Shown here piece by piece: positions 7,044 through 14,261 of a stretch of 14,320 nucleotides of DNA. Every line of letters starts with the position of its first letter. Positions within the stretch are counted from its first letter, which is position 1. Origin of the DNA: Lentimicrobium sp. (GTDB lineage: Bacteria; Bacteroidota; Bacteroidia; Bacteroidales; Lentimicrobiaceae); assembly GCA_013336205.1 (NCBI GenBank), contig JAAXUD010000016.1:1-14320 (forward strand), read 5' to 3'. Made by a program: the position numbers and the translations under genes. The notes under the pieces were generated by a model. It made no database searches, was not told the DNA's origin, and saw only the letters and a program-made list of their open reading frames with translations.

Positions 7044-7924
7044 AAGCCGGGATTTAATAAGTCGTAAAAATTATACTCACTCGATTGGGGAATTGACAAT
7101 CCCGTTTTAGCAACTACCGGATTACTTATAAACTCGACATGCCTTATGTACCGGTGTAATAATTCATAAAGTGGAGAAGCAGGTTCAACAGACCCTAAAA
7201 GAAAAACCGGCACATTCTCCGGATTAAGCGCCAATTGATCCAGTACGAAAATGAGGTAATAAACAAGATCCTCATTCACTTTCCATGAAAAGCTGTTGCA
7301 ATACCTGAGTTTCCCATCTTTCAGGACTATAATATCGAATGAATTTTGCCTGATGTTAACAAAAACCGGGTTATGCAATTCGTTGTGTCGGTATCGGGGA
7401 AGAATTGTTTCAATAATTGCTCCGGCATGATGCATAATTCGTGCAGGCTTTATATGCCTGAAAAGAGATTCCTGGATATTTCTATTGATTGAAAAAACAA
7501 TCCACGCTTCCACTGAATTTATAAAATGTTCATGAATAACGCCAGGTTCATAGTGTTTGTGAACAAAATCGAGGTAGGCTGATTTTTGTGCAGGATCGTA
7601 CAAGGCATGTGGTACCAATGTGTAATTCAGACTATTAAATATTACGCAGGTCTGGCGAAAAGAATTAAGCATCCAGGTTCGCTCCATTATAAATCTGCTC
7701 AATTTTTCACTGTAAAATGCATCCGCATCATCTCCCGGTAATAAGAGTGCTGGTTTGATGATTGAAACCGATTCAATGCCAATATACCTGTTAGCAAGAT
7801 GAGAATAAACAGAAAAAGAAAATCCATCCGGATCAATCCGGATGGATAAACTGTATTGGCTGGTCAGCGCCTGATCAAATGAACGGTCATAATAATTGAC
7901 CAGCGTCAGGTAATCGCCTTCCAT
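7034..7924 (-). CDS. DUF3822 family protein, possible degenerate actin-like fold
   Basis: A 296-residue protein of the Bacteroidota family DUF3822, usually found next to rsmD as here. No function is established. Its pattern suggests two actin-like lobes. SLSIRIDPDGFSFSVYS at 25-41 looks like a phosphate-1 hairpin, VFVNIRQNSFDIIVLKDGKL at about 187-206 resembles the second phosphate hairpin, and VPVFLLGSVEPASPLYELL at 238-256 resembles the strand-turn-helix that holds the nucleotide. The normal catalytic acidic and glycine residues are mostly missing, so nucleotide binding is doubtful; PilM- and GspL-type proteins are similarly degenerate. The fold is my inference; the family name is recognition from memory. 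It starts 13 bases after the stop of the upstream one-TM gene and overlaps rsmD. Confidence 0.8.
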   Translation of the reverse strand: MEGDYLTLVNYYDRSFDQALTSQYSLSIRIDPDGFSFSVYSHLANRYIGIESVSIIKPALLLPGDDADAFYSEKLSRFIMERTWMLNSFRQTCVIFNSLNYTLVPHALYDPAQKSAYLDFVHKHYEPGVIHEHFINSVEAWIVFSINRNIQESLFRHIKPARIMHHAGAIIETILPRYRHNELHNPVFVNIRQNSFDIIVLKDGKLRYCNSFSWKVNEDLVYYLIFVLDQLALNPENVPVFLLGSVEPASPLYELLHRYIRHVEFISNPVVAKTGLSIPQSSEYNFYDLLNPGLCE

Positions 7925-7936
7925 GATATCTTTTGG

Positions 7937-8536
7937 TTATTCCCAATTACCGTCAGTAGATGCTTCAGTAAGGGAGCCCATTTTTATACCAGGATACCTG
8001 TTCATGGTCTTCTGGCGTTCTGTTAGGTTTATTACATCCTGTTTATCAAGATCATGCAGATAATACTCATAAGGCACCAGTATCTCAATAACACTAACTA
8101 TAACTCCACCCTTATCAATTTTATCGGTTTTCATTTCAAACTTACGTCCTTCTGAAAAAGGCATTATAGCCATATCTTCCATTTTAAAATCCGGGCGCTT
8201 TGAATAAAGTGAGTCGGCAATAGCAATAAACCCAATAGTATCGCTGATTGAACGGGTAAATGTTGTATCAGTCGGATCGGCGACCATTTTAACTACAGGT
8301 ATTTTACCATTGCGCAGGAATTCAAAAAGAGAATCGAAACTGCTGGTGTAATGGTTATTAAACTGTTTAAAGAAGGTCTGTGCAGTCCTGATATCCTTCA
8401 GTTTACTAACAATATGCTCATTCCTGGAATTAAGCTTTTCCTGAAAACGAATAGGCCTCATGATTGAAGCATAAAGCAGATAACCCAGTACGATGACAAC
8501 TACTGCCAGAACAATTTTAAGTACATTGCTTTTCAT
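7937..8536 (-). CDS. One-TM protein with pilin-like layout, function unknown
   Basis: A 199-residue protein with a very short cytoplasmic N-terminus (MKSN), one membrane helix at about 6-25, then a long charged helix (about 30-58). DIRTAQTFFKQFNNHYTSSF at 48-67, followed by DSLFEFL, resembles the helix-to-globular junction of type IV pilins and pseudopilins (IrtA...Y...Ytss...L). It lacks the GFTLIE prepilin peptidase site, so it would not be processed as a normal pilin. The rest is a soluble domain outside the membrane, with a conserved-looking EILVPYEYYLHDLD at about 151-164. It seems to be a widespread Bacteroidota hypothetical protein. First gene of the operon with DUF3822 and rsmD; pairing with DUF3822 is the main clue to its role. 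Confidence 0.75.
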   Translation of the reverse strand: MKSNVLKIVLAVVVIVLGYLLYASIMRPIRFQEKLNSRNEHIVSKLKDIRTAQTFFKQFNNHYTSSFDSLFEFLRNGKIPVVKMVADPTDTTFTRSISDTIGFIAIADSLYSKRPDFKMEDMAIMPFSEGRKFEMKTDKIDKGGVIVSVIEILVPYEYYLHDLDKQDVINLTERQKTMNRYPGIKMGSLTEASTDGNWE

Positions 8537-8558
8537 AAAAAAAAGTTTTTTTGCTGTG

Positions 8559-8566
8559 CAAATGTA
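8559..8566 (-). promoter_or_regulatory. -7 promoter box of the pilin-like/DUF3822/rsmD operon
   Basis: The minus strand reads TACATTTG, an exact TAnnTTTG match, 22 bases before the ATG at 8536. It sets a leader of about 15 nt. No clear -33 TTG was found. Confidence 0.65.
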
Positions 8567-8789
8567 TAATAAATTTTAATTGATTAATGGAAATTTAAAC
8601 ACGGATTTATTACATTATATCAATTAATCATCAGGATTAATTATGAAAGCTTTTTAAGCGGAGATTTGTATCAAAAAGTATTAAAAAATTATATGTCAAG
8701 AGCAACATAATTTCTCATTAACTGTTACTTACAAAAACAGGTTGGAAATTTTAACATTTTTTTTGGCACGGTTTTTAATGCTAAATGAA

Positions 8790-8797
8790 TATATTTG
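8790..8797 (+). promoter_or_regulatory. -7 promoter box of the TPR gene
   Basis: TATATTTG matches TAnnTTTG, 40 bases before the ATG at 8838. A TTG at 8763-8765 lies 24 bases upstream, slightly longer than the usual spacing for a -33 element. Confidence 0.6.
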
Positions 8798-8837
8798 CCA
8801 CCTGAAATCCTGATTTACTAACACAAAAAACTTAAAA

Positions 8838-9815
8838 ATGAACAAATCAAGGAAAATCTCAGCATTGCTGATAGCCGCAATACTGCTGGTTTTTGTAAAT
8901 CTCTCAAACGGACAAACCAAAGAAGAAGCGACCAATGCCTATAACAATGGCGTTGCATTAGCTGCAACTGATTTACCAAAAGCAATTGAATCCTTAATAC
9001 AGGCAGCTGATATTTCAGCAAAAGTTGGAGAAGAAGCCGCTGACATTCAAAAAATGGCAGAGGGCCAGATCCCATTACTACAATACAATTACGCTACTTC
9101 ACTTTATAAAGATAAAAAGCTCGACGAGGCTATTACAAATTTCCTGCTTGCACATGACTACGCCGTAAAATACAATGACAATTCAACCAAAGAAAAAGCC
9201 GATGAGTTGTTACCAAAACTTTACTTTTCAAAAGGGAATGCTGAATTAAAGGAGAATAAATACCCTGAAGCGCTGGCTACTTTTGACAAAGCCATTAATT
9301 ATGACCCTGCTTTTGCTAAAGCTTACCTGGGAAAAGGATTGGTTTACAGAAAACAGGACAAATTTGAAGAAATGAAAGCTGCAATGGATAAAGCCATTGA
9401 AACCGGCAAAGCATCGAATGATGATAAGACAGTTGCTTCGGCAAGCAAAACAGTAGCAGATGAATATATACAAGACGCCAATGCAGCATTCAAGAAAGGC
9501 ACCTTTAGCCAGGTTATCAGTCTTGTAGATGAGTCTGTAAAATATGTTGATAACAATGTTGAAGCTTTTTATCTTTATGCTTTATCCTATAATAAACTCT
9601 CAAAATGGGACGAGGCATTAGCCAGTGCAGAAAAAGGGCTGACTCTTGAAGAGAACACTCCTGCAAAACAAGCGCGTTTCCATTATGAAATTGGAGTTGC
9701 CCAGGCTGGTAAGAAAGACAATGCTTCGGCTTGCGCTTCATTTAAGAAAGCGGCAGTTGGTCCATTGGCTGAACAAGCCAACTACCAGATCAAGACTGTG
9801 CTTAAATGCAATTAA
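8838..9815 (+). CDS. Secreted tetratricopeptide-repeat protein
   Basis: A 325-residue protein with an N-terminal signal peptide: basic MNKSRK, a hydrophobic core at about 8-20, then NLSNGQ, with cleavage probably near 25. The mature part is almost entirely TPR helices. Clear units lie at about 82-115, 125-158 (KGNAELKENKYPEALATFDK, ending NYDP), 159-192, 204-238, 243-276 and 280-312. Such proteins act as periplasmic scaffolds; no partner can be named. No lipobox cysteine follows the signal, so it should be soluble or attached by its partners. Two cysteines remain in the mature part (299 and 324, the second almost at the end), which could form a disulfide. It is a single-gene unit: its own promoter, and a strong terminator 20 bases after the stop. 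Confidence 0.88.
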   Translation: MNKSRKISALLIAAILLVFVNLSNGQTKEEATNAYNNGVALAATDLPKAIESLIQAADISAKVGEEAADIQKMAEGQIPLLQYNYATSLYKDKKLDEAITNFLLAHDYAVKYNDNSTKEKADELLPKLYFSKGNAELKENKYPEALATFDKAINYDPAFAKAYLGKGLVYRKQDKFEEMKAAMDKAIETGKASNDDKTVASASKTVADEYIQDANAAFKKGTFSQVISLVDESVKYVDNNVEAFYLYALSYNKLSKWDEALASAEKGLTLEENTPAKQARFHYEIGVAQAGKKDNASACASFKKAAVGPLAEQANYQIKTVLKCN

Positions 9816-9835
9816 ATTCCAGATTCAAATAACAT

Positions 9836-9875
9836 AAAAAGAAAAGGCTGCACAAAAATGCAGCCTTTTCTTTTT
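9836..9875. terminator. Strong bidirectional rho-independent terminator
   Basis: A perfect 17-base-pair inverted repeat (arms 9836-9852 and 9859-9875) with a CAAAAA loop. The GC core is GGCTGCA/TGCAGCC, flanked by A-tracts on the left and T-tracts on the right, so it provides a U-rich end in both directions. It ends the TPR gene on the plus strand and the nuclease-domain gene on the minus strand. Confidence 0.92.
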
Positions 9876-9906
9876 ATATCAAATGCAATTCAAAGAAGCG
9901 ATCAGT

Positions 9907-10026
9907 CTAAAATAGCTGATTTGGTTCGATCATTTTTAACAATGCTCCAGGCCCGGAAATAAAGGCACTTGCAGAATTTGAATTTTCGAAGACCTCATTA
10001 TTCAGAACAGAGTTTTTGATAATCAT
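9907..10026 (-). CDS. Possible 39-aa ORF after the nuclease-domain gene
   Basis: A minus-strand ORF of 39 codons, ATG at 10026 and TAG at 9907, that overlaps the end of the nuclease-domain gene by 29 bases and stops 31 bases before the terminator. An AAAGGAAG lies about six bases before the ATG. The peptide is rich in Asn and Ser, with AFISGPGALLKMIEP near its end. It has no recognised motif or membrane segment. Position and ribosome-binding-like sequence favour it; length and lack of known relatives do not. Confidence 0.22.
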   Translation of the reverse strand: MIIKNSVLNNEVFENSNSASAFISGPGALLKMIEPNQLF

Positions 10027-10456
10027 AAATTTCTTCCTTTGGAACAATAATTCCTGAGCTGTAATCAACTACTCCAAAAACGTGTTGAATACCATTGGAA
10101 ACAAGAAGATAATTTACTTTTAATGCCAGATTATAACGGGCAATCTGAAAATAAACATCATCAGACAATACGACTGAGGGAGCCTTACATTCAACAATCA
10201 TCACCGGCTTTCCTGAAGTATTGTAAACGAGCAGGTCGAACCGCTTTGTCATACGGTTCACCACCAATCCTCGTTCACAAGCCATCATATGCAATGGTAT
10301 ATTCTTGTTGATTGAAAGATATTGAATAAGATTTTGCCGCACCCATTCCTCAGGGGTAAGTGCAACAAATTTTTTCCGGATTGGATCGAAAATTTGCAAT
10401 TGTCCGCCTTGCTGCCTTGTCCGCAGGTTGTATTCAGGTAAATTTAAAGCCTGCAT
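9998..10456 (-). CDS. Stand-alone type I restriction HsdR N-terminal-like nuclease domain
   Basis: A 152-residue protein made of one PD-(D/E)XK domain of the HSDR_N type. The active-site pattern is intact: D74 in KRFDLLVY, then E89-C-K91 in MIVECKAP, then the Q104-xxx-Y108 motif (QIARY) typical of type I restriction nucleases. No helicase, specificity or methylase gene is near, so this is not a restriction system. It is a common Bacteroidota orphan annotated from this domain alone; its target is unknown. I start at the ATG at 10456, where the protein begins MQALNLPEYN; a longer frame from a TTG at 10549 would add a hydrophobic leader and run across the amn promoter. A weak box TAGTTTTA lies about 25 bases upstream. 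Divergent from amn. Confidence 0.8.
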   Translation of the reverse strand: MQALNLPEYNLRTRQQGGQLQIFDPIRKKFVALTPEEWVRQNLIQYLSINKNIPLHMMACERGLVVNRMTKRFDLLVYNTSGKPVMIVECKAPSVVLSDDVYFQIARYNLALKVNYLLVSNGIQHVFGVVDYSSGIIVPKEEIYDYQKLCSE

Positions 10457-10504
10457 CTGTTGTTTGTTAGCAGGAATAAAACTACATATTTTTATTAAAA
10501 ACCC

Positions 10505-10512
10505 TACATTTG
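10505..10512 (+). promoter_or_regulatory. -7 promoter box of amn-holA
   Basis: TACATTTG, an exact TAnnTTTG match, 54 bases before the amn ATG. No clear TTG -33 lies at the usual distance. The leader would be about 48 nt, the longest of the boxes seen here. Confidence 0.55.
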
Positions 10513-10566
10513 CAATGAAAAGAACTATAGATCCTGTTTTTCTTTTCAATCAATAAAAGAAAGTCA

Positions 10567-11337
10567 ATGAGAACCAAACAAGAAATAACCGAAAACTGGC
10601 TGCCCCGGTACACAGGTACCCCGCTGAGTGAATTTGGAGAGTATATATTACTGACCAATTTTAGCCATTATCTTGAATTGTTCGCTAAATGGAATAATGT
10701 TGAAATCAAAGGGCATCACAGGGCTATGCCCAGTGCTACTTTCGGCGATATTACCATAATTAACTTCGGAATGGGAAGTGCCAATGCCGCTACTATTATG
10801 GATCTTCTTGGTTGCATTAAGCCAAAAGCAGTACTCTTTCTGGGCAAATGTGGCGGACTAAAGAAAGTAGCTGAACTCGGCGATTTGATTCTGCCAATCG
10901 CAGCAATCAGAGGCGAAGGAACATCAGATGATTATTTTCCGAAAGAAGTGCCTGCGCTGCCTGCTTTCAGCCTTCAAAAAGCGATTTCAACTACCATCAG
11001 GGATTTTAGCCGCGATTATTGGACCGGTACAGTCTATACAACCAACCGCAGGGTTTGGGAACATGATGATAAATTCAAAGAATATCTCAGATCTATCAGG
11101 TCCATTGCAATTGATATGGAAACAGCTACCATATTCAGTGTGGGCTTTTTCAATGAGATTCCTACAGGAGCCTTATTACTTGTCTCAGACCAACCCATGA
11201 TTTCATCCGGCATTAAGACTGAAGAAAGCGATCGCCATGTCACTGAAGAATTTGTAGAGAAGCACCTCAGAATTGGTATTGAATCCTTAAATCAACTCAT
11301 CAATAACGGCCTTACTGTTAAACACTTACTTTTCTGA
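10567..11337 (+). CDS. amn: AMP nucleosidase, short form
   Basis: Cleaves AMP to adenine and ribose 5-phosphate. The 256-residue protein is a nucleoside phosphorylase-fold enzyme: GMGSANAATIMDLLG at 68-82 (phosphate/ribose loop), FLGKCGGL at 91-98, TTNRRVWEHDDKF at 158-170, AIDMETATIF at 181-190 (the Met-Glu that binds ribose), and SDQP at 207-210 with the probable catalytic Asp. It lacks the extra N-terminal regulatory domain of the E. coli enzyme, which is about twice as long, so ATP control of that kind is not expected. A purine nucleoside phosphorylase role is the main alternative; the TTNRRVWEHDD block favours AMP nucleosidase. It is followed after 14 bases by holA. Confidence 0.85.
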   Translation: MRTKQEITENWLPRYTGTPLSEFGEYILLTNFSHYLELFAKWNNVEIKGHHRAMPSATFGDITIINFGMGSANAATIMDLLGCIKPKAVLFLGKCGGLKKVAELGDLILPIAAIRGEGTSDDYFPKEVPALPAFSLQKAISTTIRDFSRDYWTGTVYTTNRRVWEHDDKFKEYLRSIRSIAIDMETATIFSVGFFNEIPTGALLLVSDQPMISSGIKTEESDRHVTEEFVEKHLRIGIESLNQLINNGLTVKHLLF

Positions 11338-11351
11338 CATCCAATTGACTC

Positions 11352-12356
11352 ATGTCTGCTGATTTCAAACAAATTCTTTCTGATATTCATAAACGGATTT
11401 ACCATCCGGTTTATCTGCTTTGCGGCGAAGAACCCTACTACATAGACCTGTTAAGCGATGCCATTGAAAATAGCGTGCTGAATGAAGATGAAAAAGGATT
11501 CGACCAAACAGTTTTGTACGGCAGAGATGTGGAGGCTGCCAATATTTTAGACTATGCAAAAAGATACCCGATGATTGCCAGTCATCAGGTTATCATTGTT
11601 AAAGAAGCACAGGAGGTAAAAACCCTGGACGACCTGAGTGCTTATGCCGACAAGCCGCTTAATTCTACAATCCTCGTTCTTTGTTATAAATACAAAAAAT
11701 ATGACAAAAGAAAATCCCTCGCAAAAATTGTAGAGAAAAAAGGCATATTCTTCGAATCAGCAAAAGTAAGAGAGGATAAATTACCAGGTTGGATTTCAGC
11801 CCAGGTAGAGTCAAGGGGGTATACCATTTCCCCTAAAGCCATGATAATGCTCGCTGACTTTTTAGGAAACGACCTCGGGAAAGTTGACAATGAACTGAAT
11901 AAATTATTTATTAGTTTACCCAAAGGCAGCCAGATAACCGAGAAGCTGATAGAAGACAACATTGGCATAAGCAAGGATTTCAACATATTTGAGCTACAAA
12001 ATGCGCTGGGATCGCGCAATGTTTTAAAAGCAAATCGCATTATCAATTATTTTGCTACCAATCCAAAAGAGAACCCCCTGGTTAAAAATGTAAATCTGAT
12101 TTACAATTATTTCACCAAACTTTTAATTTACCATTCATTGCCGGACAAATCAAACAAGGAAGTGGCTTCTGCATTAGGCATTAATCCATTCTTTGCAAAT
12201 GACTATCATTCTGCAGCCCGTAACTATTCGTTCGAGAAGATTGTGCTTGTTATCAGTTTATTGAGGGAATATGACCTGAAAGCCAAAGGACTGGGCAGTG
12301 GCACAGCAGATGAGGCTGAACTGACTAAAGAATTAATCTATAAGATTTTACATTAA
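11352..12356 (+). CDS. holA: DNA polymerase III subunit delta
   Basis: Delta opens the beta sliding clamp as part of the clamp loader. The 334-residue protein shows the delta-family layout: a RecA-like domain I starting YLLCGEEPYYID at 21-32, a degenerate P-loop without catalytic residues, and the domain II block LGNDLGKVDNELNKL at 171-185. The C-terminal helical collar domain follows from about 210 (DFNIFELQNALGSRN) to the end, with the KGLGSG turn at 312-317. ATPase motifs are missing, as is normal for delta. Co-transcribed with amn; the adjacency says nothing about a shared function. Converges on the acyl-CoA synthetase gene, with 26 bases between the stops and no clear terminator. Confidence 0.93.
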   Translation: MSADFKQILSDIHKRIYHPVYLLCGEEPYYIDLLSDAIENSVLNEDEKGFDQTVLYGRDVEAANILDYAKRYPMIASHQVIIVKEAQEVKTLDDLSAYADKPLNSTILVLCYKYKKYDKRKSLAKIVEKKGIFFESAKVREDKLPGWISAQVESRGYTISPKAMIMLADFLGNDLGKVDNELNKLFISLPKGSQITEKLIEDNIGISKDFNIFELQNALGSRNVLKANRIINYFATNPKENPLVKNVNLIYNYFTKLLIYHSLPDKSNKEVASALGINPFFANDYHSAARNYSFEKIVLVISLLREYDLKAKGLGSGTADEAELTKELIYKILH

Positions 12357-12382
12357 AATATTCTAAATAATTGATTGGCTGT

Positions 12383-14227
12383 TTATTGATTTTTCTTCCC
12401 TTTGTTTTTGTTTTTCTTTCTCTTCTTTTCTCTTTTGCGTTGATTAATCTCGAGATTGTTTTGATACATAGACGCGATGAAATTCCTGAACACATCCTGA
12501 AGATGAGTTCTGCGGACTTTCATTGTAAATGACAATTCGCCGGATTGAACAGTCCATTCTTTCTCCATCAGGGTAAACTTTCTGACCTGAGATGGATGAT
12601 CAAGTGCCTGATTAAGTATATCCACTTCCCGCTGAATGCGATTGATAATAAAATCGTTTTTAACCATTTCAGCATCAGATAAATACGTAATACCTTTATC
12701 CAGACACCACGACCTCAGATATTCAAAATTTGGAACAATCAAGGCTGACGGATAATTCCGGTTCTCTCCAACCACCATTAAATTCTCAATAAAAGGAGAT
12801 TCTTTAAGTTTGTTCTCAACTACCTGAGGGGCAATATACTTGCCACCGGAAGTTTTAAATATTTCTTTCTTCCTGTCGGTTATTTTCAGATATTTTCCAT
12901 CAACAAGTTCGCCTATATCACCAGTATGAAACCAGCCATCCGCATCAATGGCCTCTGCAGTCATTTCTGGCCGGTTATGATAGCCCAGCATAACATTGGG
13001 TCCCCTGCATAAAATCTCACCATCAGACGTAAAGCTGATTTCGACACCAGGTAAAACCGGTCCGACCGTACCAAAACGGACGCCGCCCGGTTCAAAGTTC
13101 CCGGTTGCAATTACAGGCGATGTTTCTGTAAGCCCATAACCTTCAATAATCTTCATACCTGCGGCCCAGAATATTCGGGCCAGCTTATGGTTCAGTGGCG
13201 CCCCACCGGAAACAATAAATTTCACTTTATTCCCAAATGCCAGGCGCCATTTGCGATAAACCAACACATCTGCCAGCCAGTATCGAACTCTGTTTAATGG
13301 CCTGTCGGCCCTTTCAATTTCATAGTTGAAACCCAGCTTTAAAGCCCAGAAAAAAATTAACTTTCTTGGAAATGATAAATTCTTTCCCTTCCGGAGAATA
13401 GCCGCATAAGATTTTTCAATAACGCGTGGAACTGCACAAAACATTTCAGGTTGCACCTCTTTGAGGTTGTCCCGGATTCGATCCAGGTGCTCCGCATAGA
13501 ATACTGAAATACCAAGATACTGATACATGTAATTCAGCATTCGTTCATAGATGTGGCTAAGTGGAAGAAAACTCAAAGCCCTGTTAACATTTATATTATC
13601 CAGAATACGACTGACTTGTTTAAAATTGCTGACTATATTCCGGTGTGTCAACATAACTCCCTTTGGAGGGCCTGTAGTTCCGGATGTATAAATAAGGGTA
13701 GCCAGTGTATCCGGAAGAATCTGATCCCTGATTTGGTTAAGCTTGGGCAAGTATTCATTCAGATTGTCCGTGCCCATGAAAAAACTCCAATTTTCGAGCC
13801 CTTCAATGGGATCAATTGAGCACAGAACAGGTAATGAATTCATTTTTTCAATCACCGGTTTTATCCTGTCATAGGCTTCTTTACACCCAATAATTATTAG
13901 TTTTGCTCCTGAATCCCCGAAAATAAACCTGTAATTATCTGCACTAAGCATTGGATATAAAGGAACATGCACACATCCTGCCTGCAAAATTCCCATATCC
14001 AGGGAATTCCATTCAGGCCTGTTATTCATAATAGTAATTACTTTATCCCCTGCTTTTAAGCCGGCGGCGAGTAAAGCACAACTGATCCTGTCTGATTCAT
14101 CTGCGTAGGCAAAAGCAGAAATACAATGCCATGCCCCCTTTTTCTTGTAACCAAAAACGCACGAGCTCGCTGAATACTTTTCGCGATAAAGCCCGAGCAA
14201 GTCAAAAATACGTCTCACATCATCCAT
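12383..14227 (-). CDS. Long-chain acyl-CoA synthetase (AMP-forming) with basic tail
   Basis: Activates fatty acids to acyl-CoA through an acyl-adenylate. The 614 residues show the ANL-superfamily motifs in order: A3 loop YTSGTTGPPKG at 180-190, A5 EGYGLTETS at 362-370, A7 WFHTGDIG at 432-439, A8 hinge DRKKEIFKTSGGKYIAP at 451-467, and the A10 region GELSFTMKVRR at 563-573 with probable catalytic K570. The insertion around 280-330 (rich in aromatic and basic residues) fits long-chain FACS types. The last 18 or so residues (from about 597) are almost all Lys, Arg and Asn, an unusual basic tail that may hold the enzyme to acidic membrane lipid or nucleic acid. It starts 34 bases after an upstream gene's stop. 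Chain-length preference cannot be told from sequence. Confidence 0.93.
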   Translation of the reverse strand: MDDVRRIFDLLGLYREKYSASSCVFGYKKKGAWHCISAFAYADESDRISCALLAAGLKAGDKVITIMNNRPEWNSLDMGILQAGCVHVPLYPMLSADNYRFIFGDSGAKLIIIGCKEAYDRIKPVIEKMNSLPVLCSIDPIEGLENWSFFMGTDNLNEYLPKLNQIRDQILPDTLATLIYTSGTTGPPKGVMLTHRNIVSNFKQVSRILDNINVNRALSFLPLSHIYERMLNYMYQYLGISVFYAEHLDRIRDNLKEVQPEMFCAVPRVIEKSYAAILRKGKNLSFPRKLIFFWALKLGFNYEIERADRPLNRVRYWLADVLVYRKWRLAFGNKVKFIVSGGAPLNHKLARIFWAAGMKIIEGYGLTETSPVIATGNFEPGGVRFGTVGPVLPGVEISFTSDGEILCRGPNVMLGYHNRPEMTAEAIDADGWFHTGDIGELVDGKYLKITDRKKEIFKTSGGKYIAPQVVENKLKESPFIENLMVVGENRNYPSALIVPNFEYLRSWCLDKGITYLSDAEMVKNDFIINRIQREVDILNQALDHPSQVRKFTLMEKEWTVQSGELSFTMKVRRTHLQDVFRNFIASMYQNNLEINQRKREKKRKKNKNKGKKNQ

Positions 14228-14261
14228 GAAACGGCTATTTTAAAAAAGTTAACAATGCAGG

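Larger units (their letters stand above)
8537..8837. other. Divergent intergenic region between the pilin-like and TPR genes
   Basis: This 301-base AT-rich stretch has no ORF worth calling. It holds the two outward promoter boxes listed separately. An inverted pair TGATTAAT (8581-8588) and ATTAATCA (about 8622-8629), some 33 bases apart, could be a regulator site but is AT-rich enough to be chance. The TPR gene has a leader of about 35 bases, longer than those of its neighbours. Confidence 0.5.

Noticed and set aside
8763..8782. Sigma-54-like promoter (TTGGCACGG) before the TPR gene
   Set aside because: The GG and the next GC are 13 bases apart instead of 10, so the -24/-12 spacing fails; the TATATTTG box explains the start better.
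10457..10549. Longer nuclease-domain protein from a TTG at 10549 with a hydrophobic leader
   Set aside because: The extra part runs antisense across the amn promoter box and would give a cytosolic nuclease a signal-like leader; the ATG at 10456 is the natural start.
9998..12356. Nuclease domain, AMP nucleosidase and holA as a defence system
   Set aside because: The nuclease gene is on the opposite strand from a housekeeping pair, there is no sensor or mobile-element mark, and base composition is like the rest of the window.
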